Of a stretch of DNA of 64,000 nucleotides, positions 23,087 to 34,440 are shown in pieces. A program made the position numbers and the translations under genes. Each line of letters starts with the position of its first letter. The stretch's first letter is position 1. The notes beneath the pieces were generated by a model. The model made no database searches. It was not told where the DNA came from and was given only the letters and a program-made list of their open reading frames with translations. This DNA is from Cheiracanthium punctorium (taxonomy: Eukaryota; Arthropoda; Arachnida; Araneae; Cheiracanthiidae), in assembly GCA_038373885.1 (NCBI GenBank), contig JAWZYV010016594.1, forward strand, positions 1 through 64,000. The letters are read 5' to 3'.

Positions 23087-23294
23087 GTGGCTGACAAAAA
23101 AGACAGACTACGGTGCGGACATTTTGGTCACACACTTTTGCTGTGGGAGAGGTATGTGATCTAGGGGATGTGGCCACCTTAGCCCGAGAAATCCACAGTA
23201 AGATGGCAAACCCCCTAGTTCCCATGACTCTTCGAGGGGAAAAAAAGATATTACCAATCTGTCAGCACCGCAGCCTGTCTTTGTCTTCAGCCAC
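23087..23294. repeat. Family D MITE, full length
   Basis: It begins GTGGCTGACAAAAAAGACAG and ends TTTGTCTTCAGCCAC. The halves are near-palindromic, with CGGTGCGGACATTTTGGTCA against ATCTGTCAGCACCGCAGCCT. The GTCATGTGACC core is degraded to GTATGTGATC on the left. Confidence 0.8.
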
Positions 23295-25322
23295 ATTTCA
23301 AATACAATTTGTAGATCAAGAAATTAGGTAAAATATGGGAGGGATTTATTAAGTTTTGAAACTTCGAGAAAACATACTTGGTTGGGGTGTGTAATAGTAA
23401 GAAACGGGAAAGTTCCCTCCCACTTCCTTGCTCTCCTAAAGTATGTTTTTCCCTTCCTTTTTATTTGTTACAGAAAACGCTTCATTTTTCGATAATAATT
23501 AGGCATACAAAAAAATTTCATCGGGAAATTCTACACAAGAAGTAAATAGCATATTTTAAGTGAAACTATCCCTTTCCCAGGTATCGCAGTTGGAAGAAAA
23601 TTTTAAATCCATTACCATATAAGATTTCTCTAAATTTTCAATTTAAAACTTTCTTTGTCTCTTGTTTCTGTCCAATAGCATATATTTTATGTATGTATAA
23701 ACATGAATATTCGTATATGTACATAGTCATTGCATCAGGAGGTGCAAAGGGGGATTTTGGATTTCAATCATATAAATCTTTTCGATTATAGCTTGATCAA
23801 ACAGCATCATTTTTTATTTGTAAATAAAAGGGGAAATAATACAATGCAAATTGATCAGGCATTTGAAAATATTTTATTGAATGTTTTCAACTTAATAATA
23901 TTAAATTATAATTTATTTTTAAATAACTTTTCTAATTAACTTTTCTTTTTCCTGTGTTTTTTAAAAACGAAACACCTTTAAAAAGTCAATAACATCTTTA
24001 AAATTAAAAAGAAAGAAATATAATGACTCCCAAAATTGTCTGTAACTGAAACAATTCACTGTAAAATGATTAAGTTTACTTTCGCTATGGTGATAGCATT
24101 TTTATGATGGTAATGGTGGTAGTATCATAATAGTGTTGACTATTGTAGTAAGATTATAACAGTATCAGTAATAACAGACAAAATTAATCATTCTTCTGCA
24201 GTTTATGTTTGTTAAAAATTTATTGGACCTGTACATATCATCAGACTTGAGACTGAGAATTTGGAATTTATATAAGACAGTTCCAAGAAGAATATTCCAA
24301 GAAGTGAGATTTTAATAAAAGAAAAACAATATTTTAAATAAAAATTTTAGTGCATGCCAGCATGACATACTTCACGTAAATATAAAAGTTTACGAAAAGA
24401 TAAAATCTACGCATTGAAAAAAAGCTTGATCGTATTTCTTCCCAGTAACATTTTCCATTCTATCGTTGTTTCTTTTCCCATAATCATAATATTACATTAT
24501 CATAATTTTAATTATGCATTTAATCTTAAAACCCCACTAAACATAAACAATAAAAAGTTATTTTAATGGGGAAAGTTAAATTTTCTAAGAACCTCTGCAA
24601 TGTTCACATAAGAAAGATAATCAGTCAAATCTATCTAACAGAAAAAGAAACTCTCCCTCCTTCATTATTTTCATCTCGTTATTATTTATGATAAAAGTTT
24701 GGAGTTTCAAATCACAACATTTAAAATAGACAAAAAGGCGATTTTTTTGCTCTCTTGCAAGCTTTTTGAATCATTCTAATACCTTTCATAATCTTCTACT
24801 CACATTCATTTACATACATCTAACATTTAAAATATTTGACGCTTTACAATAACATGTCAGTTTTGTTTCTGAAACCAGTAGTTTAAGCTCTATATAAATT
24901 TTGCTAATGACGCAAATTAAATAAGATTCTGGCGAGTAAAAATATTTGTAGTGAGGATTATTATTCGGTTTACGGGTAATTTGTGGAATAATTGAACTAC
25001 ATTGTCGGTTTATAATTATGTTTCCGAGGATTTAACAAATCTTTTTGATTAAAATTTTAAAACTGTGTTGGCGTCTCTCGCAAGTTGAAAAGCTATTTTA
25101 ATTAAAGTTCAGTTTGTTTAGATGGATTTTTAAAAATGTACGTTTTAAATGTGATTAAAGCGTATTAACGGGAATACTTCAGGCGATTTAAGTTCAAAGG
25201 TCATATCCCACAAGATTCATAAACATGTCACCTCATATTTAGAGAAAAAATTAATTATGCGATCTTTCGATAGAGTTTTTATTTTCACTGCGTGTAGAAA
25301 AACTATTCGATTTGAGGTACTA
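23295..25322. other. A+T-rich stretch, nothing recognised
   Basis: No supported gene or bounded element. The 69-codon frame at 23730 is Asn- and Leu-rich and has no motif. Confidence 0.55.
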
Positions 25323-25610
25323 TATACACGCTTAAACCTAAAGAGCGAAAAAAACGATACACTGCGGAGCGATCCGTTTCCATGGAAACCGACCGGTATT
25401 TCCGCGAAAGGACTCTTTACGTTGTCCTTTTTCTGAGAATCCTCTTCTCGCTTCCTATCTTTTCCGAGAATTTTCCCTCCTCGCTTATTGTTATATCCCG
25501 CTCCGCTCTTGTGATCGAAAAAAGCTCCTAAAGTAGAAGCTCACTTTTGAAAACTGGCTCACTTTTCGCTCCGACTGATCGAATTTCGCTCCTTTGGTTT
25601 AAGCGTGTAT
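25323..25610. mobile_element. 288-bp inverted-repeat element with subterminal GCTC repeats
   Basis: The left end ATACACGCTTAAACCTAAAG and the reverse complement of the right end (ATACACGCTTAAACCAAAGG) match over about 26 bp, continuing into AGCGAAA. The interior is richer in G+C than its surroundings and repeats GCTCACTTTT and TCGCTCC-type words on the right side. No coding capacity. This is probably a MITE whose repeats bind its transposase. Confidence 0.75.
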
Positions 25611-25779
25611 GAAGTTGAAATATGTTGTAATATAAAATACTTTATTGAGCAGTTCAAAATTCTTTGAATTTTAAGTATTTTAAGTAAGATTCTTGGGAAA
25701 TTCCAACGCAATCTCGATTATGTTATAAAAAATTGCATAGTTCGAATACAGGTTGGTCATGAAGGAAATTTGTGAATAT

Positions 25780-26690
25780 ATGGACCTTTAGTGACCCTTC
25801 TGGTGAATCCAATGAGATGAGATTTCGGACATAGTCATTCAGAGTTTAGGGCTCAATATTCTGTGAACAGCAAACAAACGGCTCCATGGTTACGGTTATA
25901 CGTCCAGAAACTCGAAATTTTCGAATGGCAAGATCCATTTTTTCCTGTCGCAAATGATTCAACGCTTGAGAAAATACTGAAGAGCGTTGGAATGGCACGT
26001 GCATCACAAGAAATCCATGTTTCATGCACCCACAGAAAACAGCTGAAAAGCCGCTGACAGTCATTGTGTTGGCATGTGAGTGCGGTGCTGTCATTTTGTT
26101 CACACACTTTTGAAAATAAAAGAGTCATGTGACCTGGGGGAGTGGCCATCTAAGTTCGAGATAAAATGGTAAAAAAGCCAAACCACCTAGGTCACACGAT
26201 TCTTAGTCTGCAAAAGGGTGTCACCAAAATATCAGCACCGCAGCCTGTCATTCTCGTCAGCCACGGTGAATCTTTCCCACTAAAGAACCAACCTTCCCAC
26301 GCCACCTTTCATCGTTTTTTTTTACTCAATATCTGGCAAACAGCGTTCTGCGACTGGTTTCTTGAGTCTGGCATTTGCAAATTTCCGCCGTGTGCCCCGA
26401 TCTTGTTTTTATTGGCTGTTTACATAGCTGTGCATAACGGGCCCTTATGTGCGTGCATAACATGCCCCTTTTTTGTGATGCACGTTCCATTTCAAAGCTC
26501 TTTAGGGTTTGCATGAGTGGTAAGCATTTTGCGACGGAGTGTTAACTGTCGAAAATTTCGAGTTGTTTGTGCCTATAACCGTAACTTTAACGCCACTTTC
26601 ACAGAATTCCGAGCAGCTCATACTTCTGAATAGCATGTAGCTCAAATCTTACGTCGATTGGTTGAACGTAGTGGCCACTAGAGGTCCAAA
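25780..26690. mobile_element. 0.9-kb fold-back element with arms of about 250 bp
   Basis: The outer ends TGGACCTTTAGTGACC and the complement of GTGGCCACTAGAGGTCC pair, and matching continues inward through GTTACGGTTATA, AACTCGAAATTTTCGA and GGAACGTGCATCACAA-type phrases on the right complement. Arms are roughly 25780-26040 and 26440-26690. A complete family D copy lies at the centre-left. No recognisable protein: open frames on both strands in the arms are by-products of the inverted repeat. Confidence 0.75.
26050..26264. repeat. Family D MITE inside the fold-back element
   Basis: It runs from GCCGCTGACAGTCATTGTG to CTCGTCAGCCACG and contains GAGTCATGTGACCTGGGGGA and its approximate mirror CACCTAGGTCACACGATTC. 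Confidence 0.8.
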
Positions 26691-27609
26691 AGGGGGAGGG
26701 TTTTTTTATATAACCACCTTGTAGTCCTTTCCCTGTAATTCTCGAGAAACTGAAAATCTTTTCAAATTTTGAGAAATGTGAAGATCAATAACATCTATAT
26801 AAATAGCATTGAGTTTTCTAAGAATCTTTATTTTCTGCGTATGTAAACATTAGGGAATTTTTACTTAGAATCCGATGTTAAATCTTTCGTTCTTAAAACG
26901 AATGACACCGAAACAATTGCCTTCTCAGCTCTTTTAAAAGTTAATTATGATTATCCTTTTAGTTTAATTTTTCCGCAAAGAAAGATACGTTGAAGTTGCT
27001 CACCCAGGAGAAATGCTTTTAAGAACGAAAATGTAAATTCCTAAATTTTTCTTAAATCCCTTCCGAGACTTTCCGACAATCTGTCGGAAGTTAGAAGCTT
27101 TCTTAATTCTTTGAAAACACATAAATTATCTAAGAAGATTTCACATTTGAGATATACATTTTTCAGCTAATGTGTCTTTTGGCAATGAAACAAATGTCAT
27201 ATTCGAATTTATGTACTAATCGGTTTGAAAAAGAAATGACAGGGAACTGAGAAATGGCGCGTAACCAATTTCGTTTCTCAAATGAACAAATGAAAGAAAC
27301 GTTTTATTTAATTCTCCGGATTGAGCTGCGAAACTTTCTATTCCCAGTTGCATGGGTTCATATTTCTATGTTAAATATGAAACTTTGAAGTAACATTTTA
27401 TTTTCGAGGAGGAATGACGACTTACTTGATCAGGAAATTCAGTGTCTTAATTAAATGGAAATATGAAGACTCTTGTACAAAAGAATATTTCATTCACCTT
27501 GCTGATATCTTTATTTCTTTTTAAATATTTTGTTCTCTCTATACAGGGTATAACAAAATTCCACCGACAAATTGATAGAAATGATGGAAGGCATCAAGGG
27601 GATGAAAAC
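26691..27609. other. Unassigned A+T-rich stretch
   Basis: No supported gene. ACAGGGTATAAC near 27545 resembles the end of the inverted-repeat element at 52345 but has no partner. Confidence 0.5.
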
Positions 27610-27817
27610 CGTACCTGCAGAGACATAAAGACTACTGCGCTGGCATTTTGTCAAACCCCTTTGCCCTCGAAGAGTCATGTGACCCAGCGGGCGTGATATT
27701 TTAGTGTGGGTATCTCGGACTATGATGGTAAAACCCCCTTCTTCACATGATGTTTCGAGGGCAAAGGGGTGTGGCTAAAATGCCATGACCGTAGTCTATA
27801 TATCTCGTCGACCACGA
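27610..27817. repeat. Family D MITE, full length
   Basis: It begins CGTACCTGCAGAGACATAAA and ends TCTCGTCGACCACG. The inner mirror-image phrases are TTTGCCCTCGAAGAGTCATG and TCGAGGGCAAAGGGGTGTGG. Confidence 0.8.
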
Positions 27818-27876
27818 TAAAAAAATTTCATAGCACATTGGGTCACAAATCACGTTGAGAGGTAAAATTCACGAAA

Positions 27877-27901
27877 AGCGCGTGCGCATTTCGACGTCAT
27901 T
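27877..27901 (+). promoter_or_regulatory. Promoter-like NRF1-type and CRE-type sites
   Basis: AGCGCGTGCGCA (27877-27888) matches the NRF-1 palindrome in all but one end position, and TCGACGTCATT just after it carries a GACGTCA CRE half-palindrome. G+C-rich words like these stand out in this A+T-rich region and lie directly before the ATG at 27902. They suggest a TATA-less promoter with a very short leader. This is motif evidence only. Confidence 0.35.
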
Positions 27902-28093
27902 ATGAAACGGCAAAATTACTACAAGCTAAAAGAAGTTTATTTAACTAATTGTTACCGAGTTTTGGAAGCGTCATTCGACAGAATACAACGAAGTAAAAAC
28001 AATTCCTGGATGCGTTTGATGATAGCAGGTATGCTTTTGGTGTCTGGCGCAACAACGATGATCTGCACTTTTTACTTATTAATTAGTCTGTAA
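27902..28093 (+). CDS. Candidate small membrane protein, 63 residues
   Basis: An intronless frame from ATG (MKRQNYYKLKEVYLTNCYR) to TAA. The first ~35 residues are polar and basic. The last ~27 (MRLMIAGMLLVSG, then more hydrophobic residues to LLISL) form one predicted membrane segment at the extreme C-terminus, as in tail-anchored or small mitochondrial membrane proteins. The NRF1-like site upstream would fit a mitochondrial role, but I do not recognise the family. AATAAA at 28157-28162 with T/G-rich sequence after it could end the transcript. Alternatively, the GCAG|GTATGC inside the frame at about 28028 is a good splice donor, and the ORF could be just the first exon of a longer gene. Local decay around it also allows a chance ORF. 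Confidence 0.35.
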   Translation: MKRQNYYKLKEVYLTNCYRVLEASFDRIQRSKNNSWMRLMIAGMLLVSGATTMICTFYLLISL

Positions 28094-28891
28094 AATAGCT
28101 TTAGTTTTTTTCTATTTATTATATACCTATCGAACACATAAATAGTTAATCAAAACAATAAACTTCCGACTGTTGTTAATTTTCGTAAACTTTGCACTTA
28201 AACTAGTAGCAGAGAATGAAAAAAATAGAAAGTCGGAACAGGATTCATTCTAAATTAAATTGAAAATGTAACTGACAGAGCAAAATAGAAGGAAATTGGC
28301 TAAACCAAGGGTATACAAATTAAATCATGAGATAAAATTAGATATGGAACAAAGACAGCCGCCCAACAATCATCGCTTCATCCTTCTAAACGAGTAGAAA
28401 ATTCAGCTTCCCATTTAGAACCTACCGCTGTCCGTTCCATACATCACAAGCGGCTAATTTGGTGACCGAACTATTTATTTAAAGTAATACAGCTGCTGTA
28501 ATATGTGCCAGTCTTCCCGAAGATGAAATTAGTAATCCAACACCACCACAGTCAGGTGTTCATCGAAATGTGATAAGAAGTGTTGACAATGCGAAGCGCA
28601 AAGCAGGATTTCCTTTGCAAGACGAGAAACATCTCTGCCTTCATTTCGACTGTAAGCAAATTGCAAATCACAAGTATCAAAGAAATTAGGTGTAGTAAAA
28701 TGTAAAAGCGAATCATCGCAGGACAATTTTTAATGCACTGCAAAGTTAGTTAGGTGAATTAAATCCATGGAAGAACTTCAAAATGATCGATTGGACACAT
28801 CAGCAGTAAGAATTGGATGAGTCACAGGACTAATTTAAAAATTAGTCCAGTATTATACTTCTCGTGAAATAAATTCTTATGAACACCCATA

Positions 28892-29011
28892 GTAAAAAAA
28901 TAATATCTTGAAATAAATTCAGTTGTAATCTGATACTTTACATTTAATGGGAGGGTAAAAAAATAATATCTTGAAATAAATTCAGTTGCATTCTGATGCT
29001 TTACATTTAAT
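28892..29011. repeat. Tandem duplication, 63-bp period, two units
   Basis: GTAAAAAAATAATATCTTGA begins units at 28892 and 28955, which agree over about 57 bp with a few differences. Confidence 0.9.
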
Positions 29012-29195
29012 AGGAATTCTGAATTGTATCTAGCCATATAACATTATATTTAACTAATTTAAAAATTAACACTTTTTTCTTATATGCAGCTTTTTAAACA
29101 TAAACACCGGCAATAAAAATTTATGTATTTTGCGACATAGTTCTTTCGAATATTATAAAAAGATTCTCAAGTTTTAGCATCATTTATTTTAATGG

Positions 29196-29378
29196 ATGGA
29201 GACGGTGAAAGAATGTGATAAAAAATATACCACAGAAAACTTGTTTGAATATTTCTGTAAAAAAAAGGAGAAACGAAAAGTGAACAGTATTTACGAAGCA
29301 GCTGCTGAAAGAGGTTTATTCCATAAAATTCCCATAACAAATACTAGTAACCAAGTCATAAAACTGCGGAAACGTTAA
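29196..29378 (+). CDS. Unidentified 60-codon open frame
   Basis: It starts ATG with a second in-register alternative start region just upstream, and contains YEAAAERGLFHKIP and a basic C-terminus before TAA. It is polar and Lys-rich with no known domain. It could be a small gene, an exon or chance; no promoter or splice site supports it. Confidence 0.15.
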   Translation: METVKECDKKYTTENLFEYFCKKKEKRKVNSIYEAAAERGLFHKIPITNTSNQVIKLRKR

Positions 29379-30997
29379 CATAACTCTCTCTAAAATGAAC
29401 ATAAATTGGAAAAAAAGCTTCGCTATCTGCTTTCGTAACCGAATGAGTTATTCGTTTTACAAGATAATTTCTAGCATATGGAGTCATAAATTTTATAGGA
29501 GTATTTAAAAAAAAGGTTTACACCATCAGAACAAACGGTTTACACTTTGAAAACTGTATTTGTTAAAGGGAATTTATTTTGGTATTTCAGTGGGTCTTTT
29601 TTTGTGTGTGTACCATTTTTATTTATTTATTTTTTGTCCATTAAAAGGAACTGTATTTCTTAAAGCAGAAGTTTTCAAATACCCTTAAATCTGTTTTAAT
29701 TGTTAACATTACTTTAGAATTGCTTCCAGTTTTTTCAATCGACTAAGTGGCAGAGAAGAATGGTAAAAAGGGAAACATATTTTTCCTATGCAGTATGTTT
29801 AAACATATTTAATAATCTTCATTATGATAGAATATCCACACGCTGAGTAACTTCGATATCTTGAGAAGATTCTGAAGGCTTTAATTTTGGTTAACGTTTC
29901 TTTCTGTATAAAATTGCTTAAGAGAACATCCGCATATTCATTGTTCACAATTTATTATGAATATATTTTTTCGATACTTATTTACAAAGTGCATTTTTAA
30001 TTCATAATTAATGTAGTCAAAAGAAAGTGTTGAACAATGAATGGTGAAATACTCTCATTATTATACAATCTAAGGATTAGAGTTTTCAATTTCTCCTCCA
30101 AATTGCATCTCCCGCTTTTGTATTTCATTGAATATTCGTGAAGAATCAGCAAAAACGTTAATTTGTCTTTGTTTGACAAGTGTAATTCAAATATAAAGTT
30201 TGAGTGAGCGGTTGACATAATGAATGGCATGATTATCATGGAAATTAAAATTCCGTCCTCCTCTTTCGCTTAGAGAAGTCTTAAAAACAACTTCCATTAT
30301 GATAAATCAAAATTATAGTAAATAATTGGATCAAATACGGATTCTAGTATTTGAATTGCTTACTTCACTATAGCATATACTATTAAACGGTGTAAACAAA
30401 TCTACTTTAATAAGACAAATACATTTCTGATCGTAATTTCTATTTTTTATCTTAGTATCTGCTTTATAGAATGTGTTTCCGCTAAATAAAATTACGTCTT
30501 TGGTGCAAACTAGTAATCAACAAAAGGTTTTCAGGAAGTTAAAATTGCTAAAACAAAAGTAAAAGCAAGTACTAAACAATTGATATTTTATCTAAAATTT
30601 GTTCATCACCAATCATGGATGTTGTTATCTCATTTTTATCTATGTACATATTGTTATTTTATTATTTACATTGTAAAAAAAAAAATATTTTTCTTGACGT
30701 GACCACGCCTCACATGGAGGACCCATTTATTTAATGTCTGAATAAAAAAGGATTGTAACTAAGAAACTGGAAATGCAGCCTTCAATGCCCTGGGTGTTCC
30801 TTAAAATAAAAATTTTGTCATGTCATTGATATTTTAGTATTTGCTTTTACTTTTGTTTTACACACACTTTTGCTTTAATGACTTTGCTGTTTTTACTTTT
30901 GTTTTAACCACTTATGCAAGACATCGGCCTAGTATTTTCAGACGATTGTGCATATGCGGTATACGTGGCATTCTGAGTCCTTAACTCTTTTGGAAGT

Positions 30998-31122
30998 GCG
31001 TCTGACGAGAAAGACAGGCTGCGGTGCTGACATTTGGTAACACCCCTTTTCACCTCAAAGAGTCATGCGACCTAGGGGGTGGGGCCACCATACTGAGGCT
31101 ATCTTGGACCAAGATAGTGACG
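30998..31122. repeat. Family D MITE, left half
   Basis: CGTCTGACGAGAAAGACAGG, CGGTGCTGACATTTGGTAAC and GTCATGCGACCTAGGGGGTG match family D. The right half is absent. Confidence 0.75.
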
Positions 31123-32930
31123 TTTAGATGACGTTGATTATGTGCAGCCTAAATAGGGATGATGCCGTATTCTGAATTAATACATGTATCTAACTGAAAT
31201 ATAAAATATTTAAGTCCCATTGTCAAGTTTGACCTTCAGAGAATAAAGATCAGTAAGTACAGCTTGAAAGTAAAATTTCATAACTTTTCATTCATACCTT
31301 TTTAAAAAATCTTGTGGGAAAGTGTAAAAATCAGAAAATGAGAAAATCAAGTTCCTTTACACACCCTTTAAAGGGAAATTCCATATTAGCTTTTATGCTT
31401 TTAATTCCTAAGGGCATAATTTTGTTCGATTTTGACGCAGCTTGTTTTAAAATATTCTTAAAAGTCTGAATTATTTTTTTTGAAATATCGAATTTTCGGA
31501 TGTCTAAAAGTACTATGACAAGCTTAAGAGTGCAATAATTTGAGAAATTGTTAACATTAAATCTTTTCCTTCGACTGCTAATACGCAAATGCATGTGTGT
31601 GCATTAGCTGGTTAATAAAGACACAAATTCAATCTTTTGCAAGCAAGCTACACTGCACAATAATAATGAATTATATAATTAGTATCATTCTCATTGAAAT
31701 TTTGCTTGCTCAAAGGTATTTCAGATGCACATTTTGCGGTATTCTGGAACTCTAATATTAGTATTTATATTTATTAATTGTGCAAAATCGTTACAAAACA
31801 CATGTCTGTAAAAATAAAGTGAAGAACATTGTATGTTGGTTTTATTACTTTATCCCCTAAAAATGGTAAATCCTGTTTCATTTTTTGGTATTTAAAGCTG
31901 CCTGCTTTATCTTGTTTACGTACGTTATCAACACCGCTAGAGAGGCTATACTGAATTTCAGAAAAAAAAGAAACATTTCGAGTAAAGTTCAGAATATTTA
32001 CGAAAGAAAATTCGAAATTATAAATCCTGATATTTCCTCAAGGTATTATATTCAGACTGCTGTCCCCTCTGAAAGCGTTATTTAAACATAATCGATATTT
32101 AAATTTCAGACACACCTCTTCTGAAATTTATTTTTTTTAAAACAGGAACAGCTATTTTCTTTTGCAGAAACACCTGTCGAAGAATTTCTTATACATTTAA
32201 CTATTATAATCTGTTTATAAGTAAAAGTTCTTTCCAGTAAACGTACTGGGAAGAATTTTGAACATTTAAATTTCGAATAAAAAAGGACAGCTTTATTGCC
32301 TCATACATTAATAATCCTGTTAAATATGTCGTAAATTTAATGTTGCATCTACAGCTTAAGTAATTTAACTATATTTTCTTCTTTAATTACAGAAATTATT
32401 TTATCCTCGAGTTTCCCCTTAAAAGACATCAACTTAATGCATCTTGGAATCTTTGTTTACAAGGTGTGAGAAAGAAGCTTTTATGATGGTATCTAATAAT
32501 GAGTTTCATAAAAACTATTGGTGCTGGATTTTTAATAACAAAAGAACAAATTTTTTTGTTGCAAAATAAGATGATTTCATGTGTTATTTAAAGTTCTTCT
32601 GTTTGTTGAAGTTTATGTTATATAACGAAGGCATTATTATTTTATTATCCATGATAGTGAAAGTTTAACTAAACGAAAGGTATCTATCGATATATATGTA
32701 TTTATATAAGTCTTATAACATCTTCGAATTACACTTCTTTTATAAGCAACAAAGAATTTTTCTCGCATTAAAAAAAATAACTCAAGAATTACTTGAAAAT
32801 ATATTTTAAAACCTTCCCTACACACAGTCGTTTAATTTGATATCATTAAACATTTTATTTAATAGAAATATATTTTAATAATATTTTCTTTCAATATTTT
32901 TGCAAATGGATGGCACATTCGTCCTTACTA
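31123..32930. other. A+T-rich stretch including duplication unit 1
   Basis: The 66-codon open frame at 31885-32085 lacks an ATG and is not supported as a gene. The segment from about 32100 to 32650 is related to 38060-38620 (see that entry). Confidence 0.45.
32100..32650. repeat. Old segmental duplication, unit 1
   Basis: Phrases such as TTTAATTACAGAAATTATTT, CGAGTTTCC and GTTTACAAGGTGTGAGAAAG recur in order at 38350-38440. A shorter version occurs at 35530-35660 and 39420-39520 (AAATGCGTCAT, then AATTTAAG, then a CATRAATTA-like phrase). Strongly diverged, no shared open frame. Confidence 0.5.
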
Positions 32931-32936
32931 AATTCG

Positions 32937-33005
32937 GGCTGTTTTATTATGGGAGCACTTATTAAGCTGCAAAACTTAATGACTATGAAGGGACGGACAA
33001 TCGAA
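32937..33005 (-). repeat. SINE family G, 3' fragment
   Basis: TTATTATGGGAGCAC followed by TATGAAGGGACGGACAATCG matches, in the same order and strand, the family G copy at 57105-57170. Confidence 0.6.
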
Positions 33006-33013
33006 CAAACAAG

Positions 33014-33290
33014 GTCCGTGGTAGCTCGGTGATTAAGACTGGTAGCCGGAATTCTGAGGGCTCGATTCCAACGTACCACTGAAGACTACCGTGCACATGG
33101 AGTGTACGTTAAATACTAGTTTCCAAAAGTCCCTTTGGTGGTCGTCAGCAGCTTCCGAGGAGTGATGGTATTCGTAATTCTCTCCTTATGAAGAGGATTC
33201 AATTTGCGTTGGAAAACTCGAGGATGCACGCATGTAGCTCTAAATGACGCATTCGGTGGCTTGGGTTCTCCTGGCAAACAAACAAACAAT
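33014..33290 (+). mobile_element. SINE family F (tRNA-derived)
   Basis: The head carries a pol III A box (TGGTAGCTCGGTGATTA) and, 25-30 bp later, a B box (GGCTCGATTCC), as in tRNA genes. A unique body of about 200 bp follows, then a CAAACAAACAAACAA tail. SINEs of this design are transcribed by RNA polymerase III and mobilised by a partner LINE. The short AACAAAC-like phrase before the head may be half of a target duplication but is not convincing. Confidence 0.75.
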
Positions 33291-33295
33291 TAAAA

Positions 33296-33378
33296 AACCA
33301 AGCCCAAAACGGGAGTCGCACCCGGACCCATGCTCATAGAGAGTGGTGTACTAGACACTATACACTCCGGAATGGCAG
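33296..33378 (-). repeat. tRNA-like fragment
   Basis: On the minus strand there is an A-box-like AGTGTCTAGTACACC and a B-box-like GGGTGCGACTCCC in tRNA spacing. The complement at the other end reads GGGTCCGGGTGC. It is probably the head of another SINE or a tRNA pseudogene. I cannot assign an anticodon. Confidence 0.5.
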
Positions 33379-33380
33379 CG

Positions 33381-33988
33381 CAAGAAGCAAAAAAATCGTG
33401 GCTCTCCAACAACTGACATTGAGACAGAGCTCGTTCAGGAAGGCTGTTGTCCTATCTGATTCGACTTCAGCAATACAGGCCATCTCCTCTTACCAAGAGT
33501 GTAAGAGCATGTGTGTTCAAAAGTGTCAGGAAGTCTTAAAACAACTTTCCCACAGTATATATTTTCAATGGGTACCTTCACACTGCGCAGATATGCTTTC
33601 CAAAAAGGAGGCTGCGGTTCTCCAAAAGCCGAAAACGAGTGCAAGCCGCCATTCTATTAATCTTCTGACATCACTCACATATCAAAAGACTTTTAGAGAT
33701 TTTGCCACTCGGGCTTGTGATGGTAAGCCTTGGGGTTTTCTCTCAACAAACCTAGCTTTTTTTCCTGACCACCCGCGAACAGTTGCGGTGGCTTCTTTTA
33801 GACTTTTGACGGGGCATGACTGTCTACAGAATCACTTATTTTGCAGTGGACTAGCTGGTTCGCCGTTCTGTGTTTTATGTGATAGTGGACGGCCAATGAA
33901 GGCAGAAGATATGGACGAGTGTGAACCACTGACGGATTTTTCTAGTAGATTTCAGCTCTATTGGCAGGCTAGGAGTTTAATGGCCTAA
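33381..33988 (+). pseudogene. Non-LTR retrotransposon RNase H fragment with a catalytic-site deletion
   Basis: An open frame of about 200 codons encodes the RNase H domain and C-terminal tail of a LINE ORF2. VVLSDSTSAIQAISS supplies one active-site Asp, then IYFQWVPSHC. There the usual segment G-x-x-G-N-E before the next Asp is missing: the protein runs directly SHC-ADMLSKKEA, losing residues that hold the active site. Farther on are RTVAVASFRLLTGHDCLQNH and the Cys pair FCVLC with EDMDECEPL, the family's zinc-knuckle-like end, then the stop at TAA. No ATG begins the frame, and the reverse transcriptase is absent. It is a dead 5'-truncated copy despite the open frame. Confidence 0.85.
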
Positions 33989-34440
33989 CGCCCAATGTAA
34001 CTGGCATTTCACGGCATTTGCGGTATGAGCAAATAAGTGCCCGCTAAGTGGGGGAGGGGGGTTATGTTCCGCCAAGACGATCCGAAAAATACCCCTTGAA
34101 CTGAGATATCCGAAATAAGATTCACGAGGTTAAGCTTGGAGATCTATTCTGCCCCGGTTGTTCCCGAAAAAGTCTATGGTTAGCTGCTGACTGTGTAGAA
34201 TCAGAAACTTGGTTATCGACTGTGCTAACAACTTCGGGGGTCATCGGGAGGTCGTTCAGCCAATCACAAGAACCCCTTGAATCTCTTCCTTAAGACTCCA
34301 CCTCAAATGACCTCAAAGCTATGCAGAGTTAACCATCGTCGATTTTTAACAACCGGGGGAGAATGAGCTCTTGGAATAGAACTCGGAGCCAAGGTTTGAT
34401 AGAATGGCCTGTTAGTCTGTATCTCTGATGAAAATATACT
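33989..34440. other. Higher-G+C segment after the LINE fragment
   Basis: A less A+T-rich block with GTGGGGGAGGGGGG at about 34051. It may be the LINE 3' region or an unrelated relic. No frame of interest is visible. Confidence 0.4.

Larger units (their letters stand above)
28094..30995. other. A+T-rich stretch with weak ORFs
   Basis: No bounded element apart from the tandem repeat at 28892. The frame at 29196-29378 is listed separately. Otherwise nothing recognised. Confidence 0.5.

Noticed and set aside
25846..26516. Several frames of 62-116 codons on both strands
   Set aside because: They lie in the arms of the fold-back element and mirror each other, with no known domain.
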